From: Desulfovibrionales bacterium
Lineage (GTDB): Bacteria > Desulfobacterota > Desulfovibrionia > Desulfovibrionales > Desulfomicrobiaceae
DNA length: 15,377 nucleotides
Direction of reading: 5' to 3'
Assembly (NCBI GenBank): GCA_012727515.1
Contig: JAAYGZ010000072.1
Coordinates: forward strand, 1 to 15,377
Under the pieces are notes generated by a model that was not told where the DNA came from, ran no database searches, and saw only the letters and a list, made by a program, of their open reading frames with translations. This document shows, in pieces, positions 13,744 to 15,377 of the stretch (position 1 is its first letter; every line of letters starts with the position of its first letter). The position numbers and the translations under genes were made by a program.

Positions 13744-14982
13744 ATGTATAGCACTACGCCCCTTGCGAACACTTTTCAAGCATCAATCCTCCACATAGAT
13801 ATGGATGCTTTTTTTACCTCTGTGGAGCAGGCTGACCATCCTGAATTGCGAGGCCAGCCCGTGATTATTGGCCAATCCCAACGCGGTGTGGCAGCAGCTG
13901 CTTCCTATGAGGCCCGGCGCTATGGCGTACGCTCAGCCATGCCCATTGCACAGGCACGTAAACTCTGCCCGCAAGGAATTTTCCTGCCTGGTCGTATGGC
14001 CAGATACAAGGACGTGTCCGCGCAAGTCATGGCTATTATCCAGGACTTGTGTCCTGTTGTGGAACAGGCATCTGTGGATGAAGCATATGCAGATATTTCA
14101 GGCATGACACAACTTTATGCTTCACCCAGAGTTTTGGCCGAGCACCTCAAAAAAACAATACAAGCACAAACAGGGTTAACCTGCTCCATTGGTATTGCGC
14201 CCAATAAATTTTTGGCAAAAATTTGCTCAGACTGGCAAAAGCCTGATGGACTTACTGTTTTGCCGCCTGAACAGGTGCGTACATTTTTGGATACCTTGCC
14301 TGTGTCGAAAATTCCAGGTGTTGGGCCGCGTTGGCACAAGGAACTGCTTTCCCTGGACATCAGCATGGTTCCTGATGTCTTGCGTTTTTCTCGTGCCTTC
14401 TGGACTGCCCGCTATGGCCAGCGTGGAGACATGCTATATGACAGGGCCCTGGGCGTGGACCTCAGGCCGGTATTGAGTCATGAAGAACGCAAATCATGCA
14501 GCGCTGAACATACCCTTGATGCAGACACAAAAGACCGGGATATATTGCGGCACTGGCTGCTCCTGCAGGCAGAGCGCGTAGGACATGAGTTGCGGAAAAT
14601 ACAGAAAAAAGGCGTGTGCGTAAGTCTTAAACTCAAATTTAATGATTTTTCCCAGTGTTGCCGCAATATCACTCTTGGCATGGCAACCAATACAACTCAG
14701 GACATTTACGCAGCCACAACTGCCTTGCTGGCCAGGCAGCACCTCACGCGCCCTGTACGCCTTATCGGTACAGGTGTTTCACAATTTCGCCTCACTGCTG
14801 GTTTGCTGCCTGTAATCAGGACAGAGCAGCAGGCAAAGCAGCAAAAACTCGATACTACCCTGGACACAATCCGTAACAAATTTGGCATGAATAGTATTGC
14901 TCGGGCCGATAGCCAGATAGCCAGGGCATGTGTGACAACTGATCTGCTCTCAAAAAAAAGCCAACGTAGCGACCCTGAATAA
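13744..14982 (+). CDS. dinB: Y-family DNA polymerase IV (DinB)
   Basis: This 412-residue error-prone translesion polymerase has catalytic acids in HIDMDAFFTSVEQ (D19) and SVDEAYADIS (D112, E113). The steric-gate aromatic residue is F24. The palm/fingers region continues with SIGIAPNKFLAKICSDWQKPDG. The thumb helix-hairpin-helix IPGVGPRWHKEL is at about 192-203, and a little-finger domain occupies about 255-355. The C-terminus (residues about 356-412) contains LDTTLDTIRNKFGMNSI but lacks an obvious QLxLF clamp-binding motif, having AGLLPVI in the expected place. A GTG at 13717 would add 9 residues; ATG 13744 follows AAGGA by 8 to 9 bases and is preferred. No SOS box is visible, so LexA control is not supported. 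It acts alone; the next gene begins 63 bases downstream. Confidence 0.95.
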   Translation: MYSTTPLANTFQASILHIDMDAFFTSVEQADHPELRGQPVIIGQSQRGVAAAASYEARRYGVRSAMPIAQARKLCPQGIFLPGRMARYKDVSAQVMAIIQDLCPVVEQASVDEAYADISGMTQLYASPRVLAEHLKKTIQAQTGLTCSIGIAPNKFLAKICSDWQKPDGLTVLPPEQVRTFLDTLPVSKIPGVGPRWHKELLSLDISMVPDVLRFSRAFWTARYGQRGDMLYDRALGVDLRPVLSHEERKSCSAEHTLDADTKDRDILRHWLLLQAERVGHELRKIQKKGVCVSLKLKFNDFSQCCRNITLGMATNTTQDIYAATTALLARQHLTRPVRLIGTGVSQFRLTAGLLPVIRTEQQAKQQKLDTTLDTIRNKFGMNSIARADSQIARACVTTDLLSKKSQRSDPE

Positions 14983-15045
14983 TGCTTGCCAAAGCAGGTT
15001 TTTCTTGCTTGGAACCAGCACCTACACTGCTACGGAGAATTTTTT

Positions 15046-15377
15046 ATGATGTTTACCCACGCTATTACGCGCCAGCCCGGGCCTGATTACCCCAATGGTC
15101 TGACAACTTCTTCTCTGCCTGCGCCAGAGCTGTCCCTGACCTTAGCTCAACACGAAAAATATAGCGCCTGTTTGCGTAACGTAGGGCTGATCGTGGAAGA
15201 ACTTGCCCCGGCACCCGGATTTCCAGACGCCTGCTTTGTCGAAGATACTGCTGTTGTTGTACCTGAAGTTGCGGTGATTTCCAGACCAGGAGCTGCTTCC
15301 CGCCTGGAAGAAGCCCAACTCATGGCCCCGGTGCTTGCTCGGTATCGCCCGCTGGTCCGGATTGATGCGCCAGGCAC
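15046..15377 (+). CDS. Dimethylarginine dimethylaminohydrolase-like amidinotransferase, N-terminal part, cut by window end
   Basis: 110 residues are visible from ATG 15046, which has GGAG 8 bases upstream (a second ATG follows directly). The sequence FTHAITRQPGPDYPNGLTTS, AQHEKYSACL, GFPDACFVEDTAVV (59-72) and VISRPGAASR (77-86) matches dimethylarginine dimethylaminohydrolases of the guanidino-modifying superfamily. By alignment from memory to the Pseudomonas enzyme, D61, E66 and D67 are the substrate-guanidine contacts and R81/R86 lie in the following conserved strand. The catalytic His, Glu and Cys lie beyond the window. These enzymes turn N-methylated arginines into citrulline and methylamines in the cytoplasm; some relatives act on arginine instead, so substrate is uncertain. 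It lies 63 bases after dinB, with no clear terminator between. Confidence 0.88.
   Translation, partial: MMFTHAITRQPGPDYPNGLTTSSLPAPELSLTLAQHEKYSACLRNVGLIVEELAPAPGFPDACFVEDTAVVVPEVAVISRPGAASRLEEAQLMAPVLARYRPLVRIDAPG

Noticed and set aside
15015..15045. Possible terminator between dinB and the DDAH-like gene
   Set aside because: The CCAA...TTGG and GCA...TGC pairs around 14990-15012 need a bulge and enclose the T run in the loop instead of following the stem, so they do not form a usual intrinsic terminator.
1..15377. CRISPR arrays, tRNA genes, insertion sequences, prophage or toxin-antitoxin genes
   Set aside because: No regularly spaced repeats, cloverleaf-type sequences, transposase-like proteins or paired small toxin/antitoxin frames were recognised on either strand.

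Overview
The window looks like a chromosomal segment of an anaerobic, probably sulfate-reducing bacterium of the Desulfovibrio group (Desulfobacterota). This is inferred from gene content, not from a marker gene: a Wolinella-type menaquinol:fumarate reductase sits in one block with a two-subunit [4Fe-4S] fumarase and a stand-alone malic enzyme. Base composition is moderate by eye. No rRNA, tRNA, insertion sequence, phage gene or CRISPR array was seen.

Layout. Bases 1-384 are the 3' end of an aconitase, followed on the same strand by a membrane-anchored PpiD-like foldase (441-2345). A strong bidirectional terminator (2493-2532) separates this from the main block on the minus strand, transcribed from about 8705 down to 2563: frdC-frdA-frdB-fumA-fumB-mae. 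Genes within it are 15, 12, 2, -1 and 83 bases apart. The 368-base divergent region 8641-9007 carries promoter-like sequences in both directions and two matching 17-base inverted repeats. To its right, on the plus strand, is a divergent aspartate kinase (9008-10414) with its own terminator. A minus-strand group follows: two tiny membrane proteins and a CNNM/CorC-family transporter (12299-10472). Next is a secreted von Willebrand A / thrombospondin-3 / OmpA protein (13576-12455) with its own terminator. Divergent from it are the Y-family polymerase gene dinB (13744-14982) and the start of a dimethylarginine dimethylaminohydrolase-like gene (15046 onward, cut by the window end).

How the genes fit together. 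The frd-fum-mae block encodes a continuous C4 route: succinate and fumarate are interconverted at the membrane menaquinone pool, fumarate and malate by fumarase, and malate and pyruvate by malic enzyme. This is the gene set needed for fumarate respiration or disproportionation, or in reverse for making C4 acids from pyruvate. Active-site residues are conserved throughout the soluble subunits. In FrdA, His43, His257, Arg301 and His369 even fall on the same numbers as in the Wolinella enzyme as I recall it. The membrane subunit keeps four haem-ligand histidines and the quinol-site glutamate. It carries glutamine where Wolinella has the helix V glutamate of the proposed E-pathway; this is the most interesting residue-level observation here.

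Most of the window is ordinary core metabolism and envelope biology. I did not find a convincing new defence or mobile system. The points worth a second look are the FrdC substitution, the paired operator-like repeats, the Ask_Ect-like aspartate kinase without ectoine genes, the small-membrane-protein pair beside CNNM, and the VWA/TSP3/OmpA protein.
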